Positions 63,227 through 64,000 of a DNA stretch of 64,000 nucleotides are shown in pieces. A program made the translations under genes and the position numbers. The DNA is from Pelomonas dachongensis. Lineage in GTDB: Bacteria > Pseudomonadota > Gammaproteobacteria > Burkholderiales > Burkholderiaceae_C. The notes beneath the pieces are model-generated. The model saw nothing but the letters and a program-made list of their open reading frames with translations, had not been told where the DNA came from and did no database searches. The DNA is taken from assembly GCF_043555865.1 (NCBI RefSeq), contig NZ_JBIGHY010000010.1, positions 124,001 to 188,000 on the forward strand. The letters run 5' to 3'. Position 1 is the stretch's first letter. The number at the start of each line of letters is the position of its first letter.

Positions 63227-64000
63227 ATGAGCTTCCAGCAAGGCCTCTCCGGGCTCAACGCCTCGTCCAAGAACCTGGACGTCATCGGCAACAACATTGC
63301 CAACTCGGGCACCTACGGCGCCAAGGCGTCGCGAGCGGAGTTCTCCGACGTCTACGCGATGGCGCTGAACGGCGCCGGCCAGAACCAGATCGGCATCGGC
63401 ACCTCGCTGCAGACCGTGGCCCAGCAGTTCACGCAGGGCAACATCAGCACCACCGAGAACCCGATGGACCTGGCCATCAACGGCGGCGGCTTCTTCCAGC
63501 TCAGCGACGGCGTGAACCCGACGCTGTACAGCCGCAACGGCCAGTTCAAGGTGAGCAAGGACGGCTTCATCGTCAACAACGACGGCCTCAAGCTGATGGG
63601 CTATCCGGCCAATGGCCAGGGCGTCATCCAGCCCGGCACCGCCACGCCGCTGCAACTGCCCACGGGCGGCATCCCGCCGGCGGTGACGAGCAAGGTGTCG
63701 ATGGAGTTCAACCTCGACTCCCGCCTGAAGGTCACCGCACCCGAAGACGGCACGGGCACCGGCCTGGACCTGTCGGACAGCACCACCTACAACAACGCCA
63801 CGTCCATGACCGTCTACGACGCCAAGGGCCAGGACGTGGCCGTGACCTTCTACTTCCAGCGGGCTGCGATTGCCGACGACGGCAGCGACGTCTGGAACGT
63901 CTACGCGACCGCCAACGGCACGCCGTTCGACGTCGACGCCGAGGGCAACACCATCTCGGTGGACGACCTGGGCAACCCGACGACTCCCTACACGGTGCTG
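63227..64000 (+). CDS. flgE: Flagellar hook protein FlgE (N-terminal part; truncated by window end)
   Basis: 258 codons of the hook subunit are visible. The start MSFQQGLSGLNASSKNLDVI, the rod/hook signature IGNNIANSGTYGAKASRAEF, and NPMDLAINGGGFFQL are diagnostic. The D1/D2 region continues to the window edge without a stop. AAGGACTC before the ATG supplies the ribosome-binding site. Confidence 0.98.
   Translation, partial: MSFQQGLSGLNASSKNLDVIGNNIANSGTYGAKASRAEFSDVYAMALNGAGQNQIGIGTSLQTVAQQFTQGNISTTENPMDLAINGGGFFQLSDGVNPTLYSRNGQFKVSKDGFIVNNDGLKLMGYPANGQGVIQPGTATPLQLPTGGIPPAVTSKVSMEFNLDSRLKVTAPEDGTGTGLDLSDSTTYNNATSMTVYDAKGQDVAVTFYFQRAAIADDGSDVWNVYATANGTPFDVDAEGNTISVDDLGNPTTPYTVL

Overview
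The window is GC-rich chromosomal DNA of a betaproteobacterium in Burkholderiales. The gene set best fits the Roseateles/Pelomonas/Rubrivivax group: an unflanked SusC-type TonB receptor, a PEP-CTERM protein, the DUF3460-ScpA pair downstream of metG, DUF1841, minCDE, polar-flagellum flg genes and long A/K/P-rich protein tails. This placement is inferred from protein content; no rRNA is present.

Layout. 6-10106: a catabolic/uptake locus with a TonB-dependent receptor, an FCD-type GntR regulator, an enolase-superfamily sugar-acid dehydratase-like enzyme and a five-gene Dpp/Opp-type ABC importer. Two nearly identical 17-bp operators flank the divergent promoters. 10107-11377: a degraded accessory patch beside two tRNA-Lys genes. 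It holds a frameshifted GNAT (toxin-like) gene coupled to an unknown 74-aa ORF, an HTH remnant and a 26-bp perfect palindrome. 11378-22752 (minus strand): tRNA-Lys x2, tcdA, cpoB, pal, tolB, rng, maf, rlmH, rsfS, nadD, hemF, an acyltransferase, purD and yebC, mostly in overlapping operons. 22830-30581 (plus): a HerA-like ATPase, a LytS/LytTR two-component pair, a small RHH-like protein with a membrane protein, glnS and an amidohydrolase. 30597-36441: dbpA, a SUI1/YciH protein, a solute-binding-like protein and an S9 peptidase. 36724-39124: cheW and a chemoreceptor. 39187-44570: dusC, a metallopeptidase, a ferredoxin, a second acyltransferase, VF530 and minCDE. This is followed by a 0.6-kb non-coding stretch with DnaA-box-like sites. 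44573-48710: a small protein, metG, DUF1275, DUF3460 and scpA. 48721-55189: DUF808, a MaoC-like protein, then kefF-kefB-ECF sigma-Ser/Thr kinase as one overlapping chain. 55279-59903: a PEP-CTERM protein, then a zinc-ribbon pseudokinase, a VWA protein and a divergent adenylosuccinate-synthetase-like protein, then DUF1841. 59954-64000: flgN, flgM and flgA (minus) diverging from flgB, flgC, flgD and flgE (plus, truncated by the window end).

The strongest candidate for an undescribed system is the triad at 56230-59440. A zinc-ribbon protein with a degenerate kinase fold, a VWA/MIDAS protein and a PurA homologue with an altered substrate-binding loop are packed head-to-tail. Second-tier candidates are the KefFB-ECF-kinase chain, the GNAT/unknown-partner pair, and a spaced repeat (CAAGCACTTA, then TTGTCCACAG 39 nt later) found in inverted orientation on both sides of the min region.
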